Part shown: positions 51,801 to 63,649 of the stretch, piece after piece
Layout of the letters: every line of letters starts with the position of its first letter
How positions within the stretch are numbered: position 1 is the first letter of the stretch
From: Streptomyces typhae
GTDB lineage: Bacteria > Actinomycetota > Actinomycetes > Streptomycetales > Streptomycetaceae
DNA length: 64,000 bases
Assembly: GCF_009755605.1 (NCBI RefSeq)
Contig: NZ_WPNZ01000004.1
Span: forward strand, 1-64,000
Direction: 5' to 3'
Made by a program: the position numbers and the translations under genes
The notes under the pieces: model-generated
The model's database searches: none
The model's input: the letters and a program-made list of their open reading frames with translations, nothing else
What the model was told of the DNA's origin: nothing

Positions 51801-54800
51801 CCGGCCGTCAGGTCCACGCTGTCGTCCGCTTCGGCCTCGGCGGCACCGACCGGCACCACATAGCCGACGAGCTGGGTGCTGCCCCCCACCTGACGGGTGG
51901 TCACCACGGCCTGGGCGACGTTGCGGTGCTGCGTCAGGGCGGCCTCGATCTCCCCGGGCTCGATACGGAAACCGCGCACCTTGACCTGCGCGTCGTCGCG
52001 GCCCGCGTACTCCAGGCGGCCCTCGGACGTCCACCGCGCCAGGTCGCCCGTGCGGTACATCCGGGCGCCGGGCGGGCCGTAGGGGTCGGCCACGAAGCGT
52101 TCGGCGGTCAGCGCGGTCCGCCCGAAGTAGCCGCGCGCGACGTTGCCCGCCACATAGAGCTCCCCCACGACACCGACGGGTACGGGAACGAGCCCGGGGC
52201 CGAGGACGTAGGTGCGCATGTTGCCGAGCGGCGAACCGATCGGCGCGCTCGCCGTGCCCGTCCACGACTCGTCGGCGGTGAAGGTCGTCGCGTAGAACGA
52301 CTCGGTCTGACCGTACGCGTTGACCACCCGGACACCCGGGATCGCCTCCCGCACCCGCTCGACCAGAGCGGCCGGCAACGCCTCACCGGCGAACACCACC
52401 GCCTCGGCCTCGATCTTCCCGCCGACCTGGTCCAGCAGCTCCGCGAACACCGACGGCACCGTACTGATGACACCGCCGCTCCAGCCGCCCCGCTCCCCGA
52501 TCACCAGCACGTCACGGACCACTTCGAGGGTGCCGCCCACCGCGAGCGTCGTCACCGTCTCGAAGACGGAGACGTCGAAGTTCACCGACGTGCCCGCGAG
52601 CATCCGCGTCCCCGCGCCCACGCCCACCGCGTCGACGAGGCGCAGCGCTCCGTTCACCACGTTGTGGTGGGTGATCGCGACACCCTTGGGGGTGCCGGTG
52701 GAGCCGGAGGTGTACATCACGTACGCGATGTGGTCGGGGCGCGGGCCGTCCGGGACGGCGTGGTCCGCGGTGCCGGTGAGGTCGACGTCGTCGATGAACA
52801 GGTGCGGGACGCCGCTGTCGGGCAGGACGCCGACGGTGTCGGCGTCGGTGAGGACGAGCTGCGGCGCGGCGTCGTCGAGGATGAAGTCGAGGCGCGTGCT
52901 CGGGTACTTGGGGTCGATCGGCAGGTAGGCGGCGCCCGCCTTCAGGATGCCCAGCATGCCCACGACCAGGTCGGCGGAGCGCGGCAGGGCCAGGCCCACG
53001 ACCGATTCCGTGCCGACTCCCCGACCGGCGAGTTCGGCGGCGAGGCACGTGGCCCTGGCCTCCAGGTCCGCGTACGTGAGGTGCTGGTCGCCGTGGACCA
53101 CGGCGACGGCGTCGGGGGTGGCCGCGGCCTGCCGGGCGACGAGGCCGGGGACGGTCAGGGCGGGCGTCTCGGCAGTGGTGTCGTTGAGGCCGTGCAGCAC
53201 CAGTTCCCGCTCGGCGGGTTCGACGAGTTCGACGGAGCCGATGCGCCGGGTGGGATCCGCCGCGAGCCCGTCGAGCAGCCGCACGAACCGGTCGGCGATC
53301 TTGCGGGCGGTGGCAGCGTCGAACAGGTCCGTGGCGAACTCCAGCGAGCCCATGACTCCGAGCCCTGGCAGGTCGCCCATGTTGAAGAACAGGTCGAACT
53401 TCGCGGTCTCGCCCCGCAGCCGCTCGAACTCCACCTGTACGCCGGGGAGTTCGAAGTCCTCACGGCTGAAGTTCTGCCAGGCGAACATCACCTGGAACAG
53501 CGGCGAGTAGGCGGTGGAGCGGTCCGGGTTGAGTTCCTCCACCAGGCGCTCGAAGGGCACGTCCTGGTTGTCGTACGCGGCCAGGGACTTGGTGCGCACT
53601 TGGTCGAGGACGTCGGTGAAGGCCGGGTTGCCCGCGAGGCGGGCGCGCAGCACCCAGGTGTTGACGAAGAAGCCGACCATGTCGGTGAGGTTCTCGTCGG
53701 TGCGGTTGGCGATCGGGGAGCCGATGGTGATGTCGTCCCCGCCGCCGAGGCCGTGCAGGAGCACGGCGAGCGCGGCCTCCAGGACGATCGACACGGTGGC
53801 GCCGCGCTCACGGGCCAGCTCCTCGACGGCCGCCGCGGTGCCGGGGGCGACCGCGAACTCGACGGCCTCGCCGCGGTGGCCGGCCTGCGGCGGGCGCGGC
53901 CGGTCCGTGGGCAGCCGCAGCGGCTGCGGCACCCCCGCCAGCTCCTCGCGCCAGTAGCCGAACTGCGCGGACAGCAGGCTCTCGGGGTCGTCCTCGTCGC
54001 CGAGCAGGTCGCGCTGCCACAGCGTGTAGTCCACGTACTGGGCGGGCAGCTCCGCCCAGCGCGGCGCCTGCCCCGCCAGGCGCGCGGTGTAGGCGGTCGC
54101 CAGGTCACGGGCCATGGGGGTCATCGACGAGCCGTCGCTCGCGATGTGATGGGTCATCAGGATCAGAACGTGGTCCTGTGCGGCCGCCCGCAGCAGGACC
54201 GCCTTCACGGGGATGTGCCCGGCCAGGTCGAAGCGGTGGGCCGCGAACTCCGCGATCGCGTCCGCCACGTCGGCGGGGGCGACATCGACGACGGGCACGT
54301 CGATCCTGGCCTCGGCGGCGGGCAGCACCCGCTGGTGCGGCACGCCGCCGTCGTCCTCCGCGAACACGGTGCGCAGGCTCTCGTGCCGGGTGACCACGTC
54401 CTGCACCGCGGCGGCGAGCGCGTCGGTGTCCACCTCGCCGGTCAGGCGCAGCGGGAAGGGCGCGTTGTACGTCGAGGACGGCCCCTCGAACTTGTCGATG
54501 AACCACAGGCGGCGCTGGGCGAAGGACAGCGGCACCAGGTCCGGGCGGGGCTCGACCCGGGTCAGCGGCGGCCGCACCCGGTCCCCGCGGCCGAGGTGGC
54601 CGACGAGGTCCACGACGCTGGGCGCGGCGAACACGACCCGGATGGGCAGTTCGACGCCGAGGACGGCACGGATGCGGCTGACGAGCCGGGTGGCGAGCAG
54701 GGAGTGGCCGCCGAGGGTGAAGAAGTCGTCGTCGATGCCGACCCGGTCCAGGCCGAGGACCTCGGCGAACAGACCGCACAGGAGCTCTTCCTGCGGGGTG

Positions 54801-57800
54801 CGCGGCGCCCGGCCGGTGGCCACCGCGGCGAAGTCGGGTGCGGGCAGCGCCCTGTGGTCCAGCTTGCCGTTGGCGGTCAGCGGCACCTCGGCGATGGCCA
54901 CGACCGACGCGGGGACGAGGTGCGCGGGCAGCCGCTCCTGGAGCCAGCCGCGCAGGTCGCCGACGAGGGTGCCGATGCGGCCCGCCGCCGCCGGGTCGCT
55001 GGCGAGCGTCCGGTCCGCACGGTGCGAGGGCACGAAGCCCCCGGTGAGCGGCCCCTCGGGCACCGGGCCGCCGATGAAGACGAGCGCGTCGAAGCACTCG
55101 GTGGCCTGCGCCGACCAGGTCAGGAGCAGGCCGTGGCCGTGCTCGTCCGCCCAGTCCCGCAGGTCCTGCGGGTCCACCGGAGGGCCCGAGACCGCGGGCG
55201 CGTCCATCACCCCGGCCTCGACGGCCATGGCGACCTCACCCGTGAGGCGTGCGTTGGGTACGCGCGCCACGCGCAGGACGGGCCCGCCCTCCGTGCTGCG
55301 GCAGAGCTGGGCCAGGCCGCGCAGGTCACCGGCCTGACGGCCCCAGTGGACGACGGGGACGCCGCTCAGGTCGACGACGTCGGCGGGTGCCTTGTGCAGG
55401 ACGATCTCGTAGCGGTGCCGGGTGAGTTCGTTGTGCGCGGCGCCCGGCTTGAGGCGGATGTCCGCGCCGGCCGCGCCGTGCCGCTCGGCCCAGCGCGTGA
55501 ACCACTCCGGGTCGAGGACCAGTTCCTGCTCCATCAGCATGGAGCGGGCGATGGCGGCGCGCGCCACCGAGGGCGGCGCCTCGGGGTGGTGGGCGCGCTG
55601 CACTCCGGTACGGAACAGCGGCAGGGTGGCGGCGTTGCGCACGTCGCCCACCACGATCCGCCCGCCGGGGGCGAGCAGGTCGAAGGCCTGGGCGAGCACC
55701 TGGTCGAGGTAGTCGGCGTCGGGGAAGTACTGGATGACCGAGTTGAGGACGACCGTGTCGAAGTGGCCCTGCGGGAGCCCGGTGACGTCGTCGGCCAGCT
55801 GGTGGCGCAGGGTGACCTTGCCGGCGTGTCCGGCCTGCTCGACCTCGGCGGTGAGGCGCTGGACGACCTGCGAGGACAGGTCCGTGGCCCAGTACTCCGC
55901 CACGTCGGCGAGGAGGTGCGCCATCAGCAGGCCCGATCCCACGCCGAGTTCGAGGACGCGGCGGGGGCCCTGGCGGGTGATCTGTCCGACGGCGGCGTCA
56001 CGCCAGTCCCGCATCTCGTGCAGGGCGATGGGGCGGCCGGAGTAGCTGGAGTCCCAGCCGGTGAAGTCCTCGCCCCAGACGGTGTCGGCGGCGGAGTACA
56101 CCTGGTCGTAGATCTGCTCCCACTCGTCGACCTGCTGCTCGGCCTCCTGGCTGTGGTCGGTGCCGTCGAGGAGCGGCACCACGTAACCGGCGAGGCGCCG
56201 CTCACCGGCGGTGTCCTCGCTGACGGTCACCACGGCCTGGGCGACGCCGGGGTGGCCGACGAGGGCGGCCTCGACCTCGCCGGGCTCGATGCGGAAGCCC
56301 CGCACCTTGACCTGTGTGTCGGCGCGGCCCTGGAAGACCAGGCGGCCCTCCGGCGTCCACGCCACGACGTCACCGGTGCGGTACATGCGCTCGCCGGTCC
56401 CGCCGAAGGGGCAGGCGACGAAGCGTTCGGCGGTCAGGGCGTGCCGGTTCAGATAGCCGCGGGCGAGCCGCTCCCCGGCTACGTACAGCTCGCCGGGCAC
56501 CCCGGGGAGCACCGGCCGCAGCGCCGAGTCGAGTACGTACACACGGGTGTTGTCCAGGGGGCGGCCGATGGGCACGACGGGGCCGATGTCGTCGGTGGTG
56601 TCCATGGGGTGCACGGAGGCGGCCATCGTGGCCTCGGTCGGGCCGTAGGCGTCCACGACCCTGATACCGGGGCAGGCGGCCATGACCCTGGACACGGCGG
56701 CCGGCGGCACCACGTCGCCGCCGGACCACACCTCGCGGACGCCGGTGAAGGCCTCGGGCATCTCGTCGGCGACGACCTTGAAGAGGCCCGCGGCGACGAG
56801 GAGCGCGGTCACCCGCTGCTCGGCGATCACGTGGGCGAGCGCGGTCGCGTCGAGGCGTCCGGGCGGGGCGACGACGACGGTGCCGCCGTTCAGGAGCGGC
56901 ACCCACAGTTCGTAGGTGGAGGCGTCGAAGGCCTGCGCGGAGTGCATCAGGACGCGCTCGTGCCGGTCGCCCTCGTAGGCGCGGTCCGCCGCGAGACCGA
57001 CCACGCCGCGGTGCGTGACGCCGACGCCCTTCGGGGTGCCGGTCGAGCCGGACGTGTACATCACGTACGCGAGCTGGTCCTCGTGGCCGCGGGCCGCCTC
57101 GGGCGGCGGACCCGCCGGGGCGGCGGCGAGCTCCCGCTCGACGGCGGGGTCGTCGAGCACCACGTACGGGCAGCCGCCGCGCGGCAGTCCGGCCGCGATC
57201 GCGGTGTCGGTGAGGACGAGGGCGGGGTCGGCGTCGCGCAGCATGAAGGCGAGGCGCTCGGCGGGGTACTCGGGGTCGACGGGCAGATAGGTGCCGCCCG
57301 CCTTGAGGACGGCGACGACGGCGACGACCTGCGCCGCGGAGCGCGGCAGGGCGAGGCCGACCACCGAGTCCTGGCCCACGCCCCGCGCGGTGAGGAGCCG
57401 GGCGAGCCGGTTCGCCCGCTCGTCGACCTCCCGGTACGTCAGGGACCGCGTGCCGTCCTGGATCGCGGTGGCGTCCGGTGTGCGGGCGGCCTGCGCCTGG
57501 AACGTCACGGGCACGGTACGGCCCGCCGCGGGGACGGCGGTGTCGTTCCACTCGACGAGGACACGGGTGCGCTCGCCCTGGTCGAGGAGGCCGAGGGCCG
57601 CCACCGGGGTGTCCGGGTCGGTCACCAGGAGGTCGAGCACGCGGCCGAGGCGAGCGGCGATGTCGGCGACCCGCTCCCGTGCGAAGAGGTGGTGCTGGTA
57701 CTGGAGGGCCACCTTGAGGTGCGGCTCGGCGAAGGCCATGACGACCAGCGAGTAGTGCGCGCCGCTCGACGGGCTGACGCCGGTGAGTTCGATGCCCGAT

Positions 57801-60800
57801 GCCGTGTTGGCCTCGGTGAGGGCGACGGCGTCCATGGGGAAGGACTCGAAGCCGACGATGCTGTCGAACAGGACGTGCAGGCCCATGGCCTGGTGGATCT
57901 GGAGAAGACCGTGGTGGTGGTGGTCCATGAGGCGGCTCTGCCGCTCCTGGAGGTCGCCGAGCACGCCGCGCAGGGTGGCGGACGGCGTGCAGTCGACGCG
58001 CACGGGCAGGGTGTTGATGAACAGGCCGACCATGTCGTCGACGCCCGTCACCTGCGGGGGGCGGCCGGACACGGTGGCGCCGAACACGACGTCCTGGCGG
58101 CCGGTGAGACCGGCGAGCACGACTGCCCAGGCGCCCTGGATCAGGGTGTTCTGGGTGACGCCGAGCTCGGCCGCCCTGCGGGCGAGTTCGCGGGCGGCCG
58201 TCGGGGACAGCTCCACGTCGACCTGGCCGATGGCCTCGGCCTCCGCTTCGACGCGGCCGGTGGACAGCAGGGTGGGCGCCTCGATGCCGGCGAGTTCCCC
58301 GGCCCAGGCGCGGGCCGCGTCGGCGCGGTCGCGCCGGGACAGCCAGGCGAGGAAGTCGCGGTAGCTGCGGGCCCGCGGCAGCTCGGAGGCGTCGCCCGCG
58401 GAGCCGTACAGGCGCAGCAGGTCCTGGAGGACGATGGGCACCGACCAGCCGTCGAAGAGGACGTGGTGGGCGGTGAGGACCAGGTCCCACTTGTCGTCGG
58501 CCAGCTTGACGAGGGACATCCGCACCAGCGGTGCGGCGCTCAGGTCGAAGTGGGTGGCGTGTTCCGTGGCCAGGTGCTGCTTGAGGCGGGCGTCGCGCTC
58601 CGCTTCGGGCAGGTCGCTGAAGTCGTACTCCTGCCAGGGCAGGGCGACGTGCTCGGCGACGACCTGGACGCGTTCGCCCGCGGTGTCGAGGACGAACCCG
58701 GCCCGCAGGTTGGGGTAGCGGTCCAGGAGCGCCTGGCCCGCGGCGCGCATCCGCCGCGGGTCGACCTCGCCCGCGAGGTGGAGGGCGAGTTGCATCTGGT
58801 AGGCGTCGAAGTCGGCGCCGGCCAGTTCGGCGTGGAACAGCAGGCCGTCCTGCATGGCGGTCAGCGGCCAGACGTCGACGAGGCCCGGGTACGTCTCCTC
58901 CCACCGTTCGAGTTCGGCCTGGTCGGTGCTGACCAGCGGCACGTCGGACGGGGTCAGGCCGCCCGCGCCGGGCTCGGCGGCGTGCCGGGCGAGGCCTTCG
59001 AGGGCGGTGCGCCACAGCGCGGCGAGCTCCTCGACGTCGGCGGCGGCGAGCAGCCCGGCGGGGAAGTCGAGGCGGGCGTCGAGGCGGGGGCCCGCCGCGG
59101 TGTCGGTGACGTAGGCGCTCACGGCCAGGGTCGCGAGGGCGGGCATGGCCGGGTCCGGGGCGGCCATGAGTTCCGTGGTGCCCTCGACCTGGGTGAAGCC
59201 GAGGCCGCGGAGGTTCTCCGGCATGTTGGCCGCGCCCGCGTAGCGGCCCAGGTAGTTGAAGGAGATCTGGCCGGACGCGTGCCGGGCGAGGATCTCCGCG
59301 GTCTCCGGGTTGAGGTGGCGCAGGAGGCCGTAGCCGATGCCCTTGTCGGGGACGGCGAGGAGCTGTTCCTTGACGGCCTTGACGGCCCGGCCCGCGGCCG
59401 CGCCGCCCGCGAGCGCCTCGCCGAGGTCGGCTCCCGCCACGTCGAGGCGGACGGGGAACATGCTGGTGAACCAGCCGACGGTGCGGGACAGGTCGGCGCC
59501 GGGCGCCGCCGCCTCCTCACGGCCGTGGCCTTCGAGGCGCAGCAGCAGCGAGGATGCCTCGCTGTCGGCGACGCCGCGCTGCTTGCGCCACTTGGCGACG
59601 GCGAGCGCGAGGGCGGCGAGCAGGCCGTCGTTGACGCTGCCGCGGTAGGCGGCGGGCAGGGTCGTCAGGAGCGACTCGGTGGCGGCGACGGGCAGGTCCA
59701 TGTGGACGGACTCGACGGTGGACATCACGTCCACGGCGGGGTCGAACGGGCGCCGGCCGAGGTCCGGGTCGGGCCCGGAGACGACGGAGCGCCACAGCGC
59801 GAGTTCCGCCGTCCGCGTCCCGGACGCGGCCTCCTCGACCAGGGCGTGTGCCCAGCGCCGCGCGGAGGTGGCGACCTCGGCGAGTTCCGGCGCGCGGCCG
59901 TCGCGGACCTGCCGCCAGGCGTCGGCGAGGTCGGGCAGCAGGATGCGCCAGGACACGCCGTCGACGGCGAAGTGGTGCAGGACCAGCAGGAGCCGTCCGG
60001 TGGTCGCGGTGCCCGCATCGAACCACACGAACTGCGCCATGACCCCGGCCTCGGCGTCGAGCCGGTCCGCGGCGGCCGCCACCTCCGCGGCGGCGCGCCG
60101 GTGCCAGTGCTCGTCCCAGGGTTCCGTCCAGGTCACGCGGTGGATGAGGGAGGCGATGTCGACGGTGCCGGGGGCGCCGACTTCGAGGCCGCTGCCGTTG
60201 CCGTTGCTGTTGCTGTTGCTGTTGCTGTTGGCGTTGGCGTTGGCACCACCGGTACCGGCCGGGCCGCCTGTTCCGCCCGTGAGCACCAGCCTGGAGCGGA
60301 GCATGTCGTGCCGGTCGACGACGGCTGACAGGACGGCGTTCAGGCCCGCCTCGTGGATGCCCGCGGGCAGGTCGACGGTCATCGACATGGTGAACCGGTC
60401 GTGGTCGCCGCCCAGTTCGGCCAGGTAGTGGCCGATGGGCAGCAGCGGCACGAACCCGACGCCGCCGCCCTCCAGCTCCTCCAGGACCGGCCCGGCCGCG
60501 ACGCCCTTCTCCGCCTCCTCCGCCAGGTCGACGACGGTGCGGTGCTCGAAGATCTGCCGCGGGGTCACCTCCACACCCTGCGCGCGGGCCCGCGAGACGA
60601 CCTGGATGGAGCGGATCGAGTCACCGCCGACGGCGAAGAAGTCGTCGTCGATACCGACCCGGTCCAGACCCAGGACCTCGGCGTACACCCCGGCGAGGAC
60701 CTCCTCCACCGGAGTGCGCGGGGCGCGATAGGTCGTGGCGGTGTACTCCGGCTCGGGCAGGGCCTTGCGGTCCAGCTTGCCGTTCAGGGCGAGCGGCAGC

Positions 60801-63649
60801 CGGTCCAGCATCACGAACAGGGAGGGCACCATGAACTCCGGCAGCCTGCCGGACACGAACTTCCGCAGCTCGCGCGACGACACGGTGGCCCTGAGGTCGA
60901 TCTCCAGATCGCCGAGGCTCTCCACCGAGCCGAGGCCCGACTCCTCGGCTCCCTGCGGTACGACGTAGCCGACGAGCTGGGTGGAGCCGCGGCCCTGGTG
61001 GGTGACCACGACGGCCTGCGCCACACCCGGGTGCGCGGTCAGCGCCGCCTCGATCTCGCCGGGCTCGATACGGAAGCCGCGCACCTTGACCTGCGCGTCG
61101 TCACGGCCCACGTACTCCAGGCAGCCTGCGCGCGTCCAGCGGGCGAGGTCGCCCGTGCGGTACATGCGGGAGCCCGGCGGGCCGTAGGGGTCGGCCACGA
61201 AGCGTTCGGCGGTCAGCGCGGTCCGCCCGAAGTAGCCGCGCGCGACGTTGCCCGCCACATAGAGCTCCCCCACGACACCGACGGGTACAGGAACGAGCCC
61301 GGGGCCGAGGACGTAGGTGCGCATGTTGCCGAGCGGCGAACCGATCGGCGCGCTCGCCGTGCCCGTCCACGACTCGTCGGCGGTGAAGGTCGTCGCGTAG
61401 AACGACTCGGTCTGACCGTACGCGTTGACCACCCGGACACCCGGGATCGCCTCCCGCACCCGCTCGACCAGAGCGGCCGGCAACGCCTCACCGGCGAACA
61501 CCACCGCCTCGGCCTCGATCTTTCCGCCGACCTGGTCGAGAAGCTCGGCGAACACCGACGGCACCGTACTGATGACGCCGCCGCTCCAGCCGCCCCGCTC
61601 CCCGATCACCAGCACGTCACGGACCACTTCGAGGATCCCGCCGACGGAGAGGCAGGTGATGGTCTCGAAGACGGAGACGTCGAAGTTCACCGAAGTACCG
61701 GCCAGGACACGCGTCCCGGCACCGATGCCCACGGAGTCGGCAAGACGCAGCACACCGTTGACCACGTCACGATGGGTGACGGTTACGCCCTTGGGCAGAC
61801 CGGTGGAACCGGAGGTGTACATCACGTACGCGGCGTTCGCAGGCCGCACCACGGCCCGCTGGACGTCAGGTCCCGGAGCGTCGAAGTCGACGTCCTCCAC
61901 ATACAGGTGCGGCACGTCGGATGCGGGCAGGACACCCGCGGTCGCGGCGCTGGTGAGGATCACGTGCGGGGCCGCGTCGGACAGGATGTGGTTCAGGCGC
62001 GTGCTGGGGTACTTGGGGTCGATCGGCAGGTAGGCGGCGCCCGCCTTCAGGATGCCCAGCATGCCCACGACCAGGTCGGCGGAGCGCGGCAGGGCCAGGC
62101 CCACGATCGTCTCGGGGCCCGCGCCACGGGCGACCAGCTCACGGGCGAGGCGCTCGGCCCGCGCGTCCAGCTCGGCGTACGTCAGCTCCAGATCACCGAA
62201 GAGGACAGCGGTGGCGTCCGGCACCGCGGCGACCTGCCGCTCCAACAGACCCGGGACCGTCAGCTCGGGCGTCTCCGCCACGGTGTCGTTGAAGCCGCGG
62301 AGCACCAGCTCGCGCTCGTCGGCCGCGAGGACGTCGGTGAGGGCCACCGGCCGGTCCGGGGCGTTCGCGAGCTGGTCGAGGACGCGGAGGTGGCGCGCCG
62401 CGACGGCTTCCGCCGTGGACCGGTCGAACAGGTCCGTGGCGTACTCCAGGACGATCGCAAGACCGCCGGTTTCAGGGTCCGCGAAGTAGTTGAACTCCAG
62501 GTCGAACTTGGCGGTCGGCGTGGAGAGGGCCTCCAGGCGCACCTGGAGCCCCGGCAGTGCGAAGTCGTGCCACAGGCCCGACTCCTCCCACGTGAACATC
62601 GTCTGGAACAGCGGGTGGTAGGCGGTGGAGCGCTCCGGGTTGAGCGCTTCCACCAGGCGCTCGAAGGGCGCGTCCTGGTTGTCGTACGCGGCCAGGGACT
62701 TGGTGCGCACCTGGGAGAGGATCTCCAGGAACGACGGGGCTCCCGACAGGTCGGTGCGCAGTACCCAGGTGTTGACGAAGAAGCCGACGAGTTCGGCGAG
62801 GTCGTCGTCGGTGCGGCCCGCGATGGTGGAGCCGATCGCGATGTCCTCGCCCGCCCCGAGGTGCTGCAACGTCACCACGAGCGCCGCCTGGAAGGCCATC
62901 GGCAGCGTCACGTCGGCGGCGCGCGCGACCTCCTCCACGCGGGACAGGAGACCCGGTTCCACGGCGAAGCGCAGCCCGCCGCCGCGGTGGCTCGCCACCG
63001 GCGGTCGCGGCCGGTCCGTGGAGAGGCGCAGCGGCTGCGGGACCCCGGCCAACTCGTCGTGCCAGTAGCCGAGCTGCTCGGAGAGGAGGCTCTCGGGGTC
63101 GTTCTCGTCGCCGAGCATCTCGCGCTGCCACAGCGTGTAGTCGGCGTACTGGACGGGCAGCTCGGGCAGTTCGGGCTCCGCGCCCTCGCTGCGCGCGGTG
63201 TAGCAGGCGAGGAGGTCGCGGGCGAGCGGGCCCACCGACTCGCCGTCGGCGGCGATGTGGTGGATCAGCAGGAGGAGGTGGTGCTCCTGTGCGCCGGTGC
63301 GGAAGAGCGTCGCGCGCAGCGGCAGGTCCTCGGTGAGGATCAGCGGGCGGTGGGCGACCTGCTCCGCGGCGGCCCGCAGGTCCTCTGCCGCCACCTCCAC
63401 CAGCGGCACGTCCAGACGCAGGTCTTCGGGAGCGACGGCTTCCTGGCCGGGCACGCCGTCGGGGGTCTCGACGATCAGGGTGCGCAGGCTCTCGTGCCTG
63501 ACCACCACGTCGTGAACGGCCGCCGTGAGTGCGTCCGTGTCCAGCGCGCCGGTGAACCTGACCATGAACGGGACGTTGTAGGTCGCCGAAGGCCCCTCGA
63601 AGCGGTCGATGAACCACAGGCGACGCTGCGCGTAGGACAACGGGATCAT
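45890..63649 (-). CDS. Four-module NRPS: C-A-PCP-E, C-A-MT-PCP, C-A-PCP-E, C-A-PCP-TE
   Basis: The protein has 5919 residues. Module 1: C (HHIAADG, about 130), A ([11 protein letters not shown], about 611), PCP (GGDSIRSI, about 1008), E (HHFAVDG, about 1225). Module 2: C after an E domain (HHVLFDG, about 1730), A (about 2198), N-methyltransferase inserted in the A domain ([11 protein letters not shown], about 2566), PCP (GGHSLLAT, about 2981). Module 3: C (HHIASDG, about 3170), A (about 3646), PCP (GGDSIRSI, about 4036), E (HHLAVDG, about 4278). Module 4: C (HHALYDG, about 4780), A (about 5251), PCP (GGHSLRAT, about 5633), TE (GHSIGG, about 5770). The ten-residue specificity codes I read are D-V-F-T-V-A-A-Y-A-K (modules 1 and 3), D-A-Y-L-W-G-A-M-A-K (module 2) and D-V-F-S-V-A-G-Y-V-K (module 4). 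The first resembles piperazic-acid codes as I remember them; the second looks Leu-like. It starts with C, so an upstream partner outside the window must supply the donor chain. Confidence 0.95.
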   Translation of the reverse strand: MIPLSYAQRRLWFIDRFEGPSATYNVPFMVRFTGALDTDALTAAVHDVVVRHESLRTLIVETPDGVPGQEAVAPEDLRLDVPLVEVAAEDLRAAAEQVAHRPLILTEDLPLRATLFRTGAQEHHLLLLIHHIAADGESVGPLARDLLACYTARSEGAEPELPELPVQYADYTLWQREMLGDENDPESLLSEQLGYWHDELAGVPQPLRLSTDRPRPPVASHRGGGLRFAVEPGLLSRVEEVARAADVTLPMAFQAALVVTLQHLGAGEDIAIGSTIAGRTDDDLAELVGFFVNTWVLRTDLSGAPSFLEILSQVRTKSLAAYDNQDAPFERLVEALNPERSTAYHPLFQTMFTWEESGLWHDFALPGLQVRLEALSTPTAKFDLEFNYFADPETGGLAIVLEYATDLFDRSTAEAVAARHLRVLDQLANAPDRPVALTDVLAADERELVLRGFNDTVAETPELTVPGLLERQVAAVPDATAVLFGDLELTYAELDARAERLARELVARGAGPETIVGLALPRSADLVVGMLGILKAGAAYLPIDPKYPSTRLNHILSDAAPHVILTSAATAGVLPASDVPHLYVEDVDFDAPGPDVQRAVVRPANAAYVMYTSGSTGLPKGVTVTHRDVVNGVLRLADSVGIGAGTRVLAGTSVNFDVSVFETITCLSVGGILEVVRDVLVIGERGGWSGGVISTVPSVFAELLDQVGGKIEAEAVVFAGEALPAALVERVREAIPGVRVVNAYGQTESFYATTFTADESWTGTASAPIGSPLGNMRTYVLGPGLVPVPVGVVGELYVAGNVARGYFGRTALTAERFVADPYGPPGSRMYRTGDLARWTRAGCLEYVGRDDAQVKVRGFRIEPGEIEAALTAHPGVAQAVVVTHQGRGSTQLVGYVVPQGAEESGLGSVESLGDLEIDLRATVSSRELRKFVSGRLPEFMVPSLFVMLDRLPLALNGKLDRKALPEPEYTATTYRAPRTPVEEVLAGVYAEVLGLDRVGIDDDFFAVGGDSIRSIQVVSRARAQGVEVTPRQIFEHRTVVDLAEEAEKGVAAGPVLEELEGGGVGFVPLLPIGHYLAELGGDHDRFTMSMTVDLPAGIHEAGLNAVLSAVVDRHDMLRSRLVLTGGTGGPAGTGGANANANSNSNSNSNGNGSGLEVGAPGTVDIASLIHRVTWTEPWDEHWHRRAAAEVAAAADRLDAEAGVMAQFVWFDAGTATTGRLLLVLHHFAVDGVSWRILLPDLADAWRQVRDGRAPELAEVATSARRWAHALVEEAASGTRTAELALWRSVVSGPDPDLGRRPFDPAVDVMSTVESVHMDLPVAATESLLTTLPAAYRGSVNDGLLAALALAVAKWRKQRGVADSEASSLLLRLEGHGREEAAAPGADLSRTVGWFTSMFPVRLDVAGADLGEALAGGAAAGRAVKAVKEQLLAVPDKGIGYGLLRHLNPETAEILARHASGQISFNYLGRYAGAANMPENLRGLGFTQVEGTTELMAAPDPAMPALATLAVSAYVTDTAAGPRLDARLDFPAGLLAAADVEELAALWRTALEGLARHAAEPGAGGLTPSDVPLVSTDQAELERWEETYPGLVDVWPLTAMQDGLLFHAELAGADFDAYQMQLALHLAGEVDPRRMRAAGQALLDRYPNLRAGFVLDTAGERVQVVAEHVALPWQEYDFSDLPEAERDARLKQHLATEHATHFDLSAAPLVRMSLVKLADDKWDLVLTAHHVLFDGWSVPIVLQDLLRLYGSAGDASELPRARSYRDFLAWLSRRDRADAARAWAGELAGIEAPTLLSTGRVEAEAEAIGQVDVELSPTAARELARRAAELGVTQNTLIQGAWAVVLAGLTGRQDVVFGATVSGRPPQVTGVDDMVGLFINTLPVRVDCTPSATLRGVLGDLQERQSRLMDHHHHGLLQIHQAMGLHVLFDSIVGFESFPMDAVALTEANTASGIELTGVSPSSGAHYSLVVMAFAEPHLKVALQYQHHLFARERVADIAARLGRVLDLLVTDPDTPVAALGLLDQGERTRVLVEWNDTAVPAAGRTVPVTFQAQAARTPDATAIQDGTRSLTYREVDERANRLARLLTARGVGQDSVVGLALPRSAAQVVAVVAVLKAGGTYLPVDPEYPAERLAFMLRDADPALVLTDTAIAAGLPRGGCPYVVLDDPAVERELAAAPAGPPPEAARGHEDQLAYVMYTSGSTGTPKGVGVTHRGVVGLAADRAYEGDRHERVLMHSAQAFDASTYELWVPLLNGGTVVVAPPGRLDATALAHVIAEQRVTALLVAAGLFKVVADEMPEAFTGVREVWSGGDVVPPAAVSRVMAACPGIRVVDAYGPTEATMAASVHPMDTTDDIGPVVPIGRPLDNTRVYVLDSALRPVLPGVPGELYVAGERLARGYLNRHALTAERFVACPFGGTGERMYRTGDVVAWTPEGRLVFQGRADTQVKVRGFRIEPGEVEAALVGHPGVAQAVVTVSEDTAGERRLAGYVVPLLDGTDHSQEAEQQVDEWEQIYDQVYSAADTVWGEDFTGWDSSYSGRPIALHEMRDWRDAAVGQITRQGPRRVLELGVGSGLLMAHLLADVAEYWATDLSSQVVQRLTAEVEQAGHAGKVTLRHQLADDVTGLPQGHFDTVVLNSVIQYFPDADYLDQVLAQAFDLLAPGGRIVVGDVRNAATLPLFRTGVQRAHHPEAPPSVARAAIARSMLMEQELVLDPEWFTRWAERHGAAGADIRLKPGAAHNELTRHRYEIVLHKAPADVVDLSGVPVVHWGRQAGDLRGLAQLCRSTEGGPVLRVARVPNARLTGEVAMAVEAGVMDAPAVSGPPVDPQDLRDWADEHGHGLLLTWSAQATECFDALVFIGGPVPEGPLTGGFVPSHRADRTLASDPAAAGRIGTLVGDLRGWLQERLPAHLVPASVVAIAEVPLTANGKLDHRALPAPDFAAVATGRAPRTPQEELLCGLFAEVLGLDRVGIDDDFFTLGGHSLLATRLVSRIRAVLGVELPIRVVFAAPSVVDLVGHLGRGDRVRPPLTRVEPRPDLVPLSFAQRRLWFIDKFEGPSSTYNAPFPLRLTGEVDTDALAAAVQDVVTRHESLRTVFAEDDGGVPHQRVLPAAEARIDVPVVDVAPADVADAIAEFAAHRFDLAGHIPVKAVLLRAAAQDHVLILMTHHIASDGSSMTPMARDLATAYTARLAGQAPRWAELPAQYVDYTLWQRDLLGDEDDPESLLSAQFGYWREELAGVPQPLRLPTDRPRPPQAGHRGEAVEFAVAPGTAAAVEELARERGATVSIVLEAALAVLLHGLGGGDDITIGSPIANRTDENLTDMVGFFVNTWVLRARLAGNPAFTDVLDQVRTKSLAAYDNQDVPFERLVEELNPDRSTAYSPLFQVMFAWQNFSREDFELPGVQVEFERLRGETAKFDLFFNMGDLPGLGVMGSLEFATDLFDAATARKIADRFVRLLDGLAADPTRRIGSVELVEPAERELVLHGLNDTTAETPALTVPGLVARQAAATPDAVAVVHGDQHLTYADLEARATCLAAELAGRGVGTESVVGLALPRSADLVVGMLGILKAGAAYLPIDPKYPSTRLDFILDDAAPQLVLTDADTVGVLPDSGVPHLFIDDVDLTGTADHAVPDGPRPDHIAYVMYTSGSTGTPKGVAITHHNVVNGALRLVDAVGVGAGTRMLAGTSVNFDVSVFETVTTLAVGGTLEVVRDVLVIGERGGWSGGVISTVPSVFAELLDQVGGKIEAEAVVFAGEALPAALVERVREAIPGVRVVNAYGQTESFYATTFTADESWTGTASAPIGSPLGNMRTYVLGPGLVPVPVGVVGELYVAGNVARGYFGRTALTAERFVADPYGPPGARMYRTGDLARWTSEGRLEYAGRDDAQVKVRGFRIEPGEIEAALTQHRNVAQAVVTTRQVGGSTQLVGYVVPVGAAEAEADDSVDLTAGVSAKELRRFAGDRLPEFMVPAVFVLLDRLPLAPNGKLDRAALPEPEFTGGAYRAPRTPAERVLAGVYAEVLGLDRVGVDDDFFAVGGDSIRSIQVVSRARAQGVEVTPRQIFEHRTVADLAEAAQDGAGHGTALEELEGGGTGTMPLLPIARHITELGGGHDRFAMSTVLDLPPGIDEPGLLATLRTVVDHHDVLRAELRTEGDGALEVTAPGTVDVAALVRRVECDGRWDTPAWQELAAAELHAATGRLAPKAGVMAQFVWFDTTDAAERTAGVEDATGAERTASAQDVTGAEDVTGAEDVTGSADGTRAATTGDAAPGRLIVVLHHLAVDGVSWRILLPDLAQAWDQVREGRTPELAAVGTSVRRWSHALAEAACTPEREAELPLWRRVVEGPDPRIGHRAFDPAVDVRSTVETVRVDLPATATETLLTTLPAAFHGGVNDGLLAGLALAVTKWRGSRGVAAGEASSTLIKLEGHGREEHAAPGADLSRTMGWFTSMFPVRLDVGGFDVDQALAGGAAAGGVVKAVKEQLHAIPDKGIGYGMLRHLNPRTAEVLAAHDTGQISFNYLGRFAADDMPEDLRGLGWTVAAGADGLFAEPDADMPALATVEVTAYVTDTAEGPRLTARIGFPGGLLAAAEAQELADLWCTALEGLARHAAEPGAGGLTPSDVPLVTVGQRDIEGWEKQYPGVVDVWPLTAMQSGLLFQSRMTGTGFDAYQMQLAFHLAGAVDPRRMRAAGQALLDRHENLRTAFVTSAAGQEVQLVLERAELPWRETDLSRLPEAEREAALEEFLAADHAAHFDPAAPPMLRMSLIRMDTERHELVFTAHHALYDGWSLPLLMQDLILLYGSHGDAGQLERVRGYRDFLTWLDRQDREEAARAWAAELAGVDEPTLVAPHAAQSAGGELGGADVELGGDTARRLTRRAAELGITLNTLVQGVWGVLLSHLTGRQDVVFGATVSGRPPQVPGVDEMVGLFINSLPVRVRPTPRRTLGDLLVEVQERQGALLDHHHFALAEIQESTGLGTLFDTLVVFESYPVDRAGLDEAHSVAGITVTGIRPQSGTHYPLTLGASADPHLRLGLQYRDDLFTEAEAQRIAARLGRILDRLADDPHTPLAALDVLDEDERDLVVNRFNDTARELPERTLTQLVEEQAAQQPEALAVVCGAQRLTYGQVNERANRLARDFAGRGIGPDDTVAVVLPRTPDLVVALLAVIKSGAAYVPIDPNYPSARLEHILATAAPRLIVTDTTAAGVLPERHSSGTELLHVDRVDVSGYPGTDLADSERTRALHQGHLVYQVYTSGSTGLPKGVGITHANLVNALDGLVRQVGVAPGWRMLASTSIGFDVAAFELFSTLTTGGTVELVRDVLALAERDAWDVDVISSVPSAFAELVDQLGDRVRPKSLVFAGEALTPALVERVRANWPEARIVNGYGPSETFYVTAHGLDAGREYVSGVPIGGPLGNLRAYILGPGLTPTAPGAVGELYMAGAGVGRGYHNRPALTAERFVADPFGGAGARMYRTGDLARWDEDGELEYVGRADSQVKIRGFRIEPGEVEAAVAAHPKVAQAAVVARTSAGSKQLVAYAVPAPDAVDVTVGELREFVAAKLPEFMVPAAFVVLDRLPLSPNGKLDQRALPAPELTGSAAYRAPRSPQEEVLAGLFADVLGVEKVGIDDNFFDLGGHSLRATRLVSRIRTVLMLDVPMRVVFQAPTVAGLMEYLMSGDETASGYTDPYGVVLPLKTGGSEGTVWFIHPGIGLCWSYLGFAVQLGDRPVYAVQARGFDGSPRPTSVEEMVTDYTEQILGVQPEGPFRLVGHSIGGTLGHAVAAELQRRGHQVDLLALLDSVPSVWFARNSGENDLQLSEAREFLLDYLPDPGGDATADREALAENGAALMVDHVTMMRDYPAPQYRGDVLFFNATLNPDESYVSQWEPYIQGGITEFDIEATHFGLNSPEPAAEICKIINRHL
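52071..52529. repeat. Tract nearly identical to module-1 adenylation DNA (copy in module 3)
   Basis: These 459 bp of the module 3 adenylation domain match 61176-61634 (module 1) with only six differences by eye, about 98.7 percent. They cover the specificity-pocket region from the end of the VISTVPS segment through [13 protein letters not shown] to the [13 protein letters not shown] region. Flanking module sequence is clearly more diverged. Confidence 0.85.
60193..60245. repeat. Short-period repeat encoding an Asn/Ser/Ala loop in the first epimerization domain
   Basis: Runs of GTT-G and GCT-G steps on the plus strand encode, on the minus strand, [17 protein letters not shown] preceded by Gly/Thr/Ala-rich sequence. 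The insert lies in the first E domain between LRSRLVL and [11 protein letters not shown]. The matching site in the second E domain has no such insert. Confidence 0.85.
61176..61634. repeat. Tract nearly identical to module-3 adenylation DNA (copy in module 1)
   Basis: This is the counterpart of 52071-52529, offset by exactly 9105 bp with no insertion or deletion. The protein sequence over this stretch is the same in both modules, consistent with both activating the same amino acid and with recent recombination between modules. Confidence 0.85.

Noticed and set aside
49829..60328. A 3499-codon open frame on the plus strand opposite the NRPS, plus several other very long antisense frames
   Set aside because: These are mirror frames produced by third-position GC bias in the strongly coding opposite strand. 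The translations are dominated by R, G, H and A repeats with no domain, and the minus-strand frame has every NRPS core motif in order.
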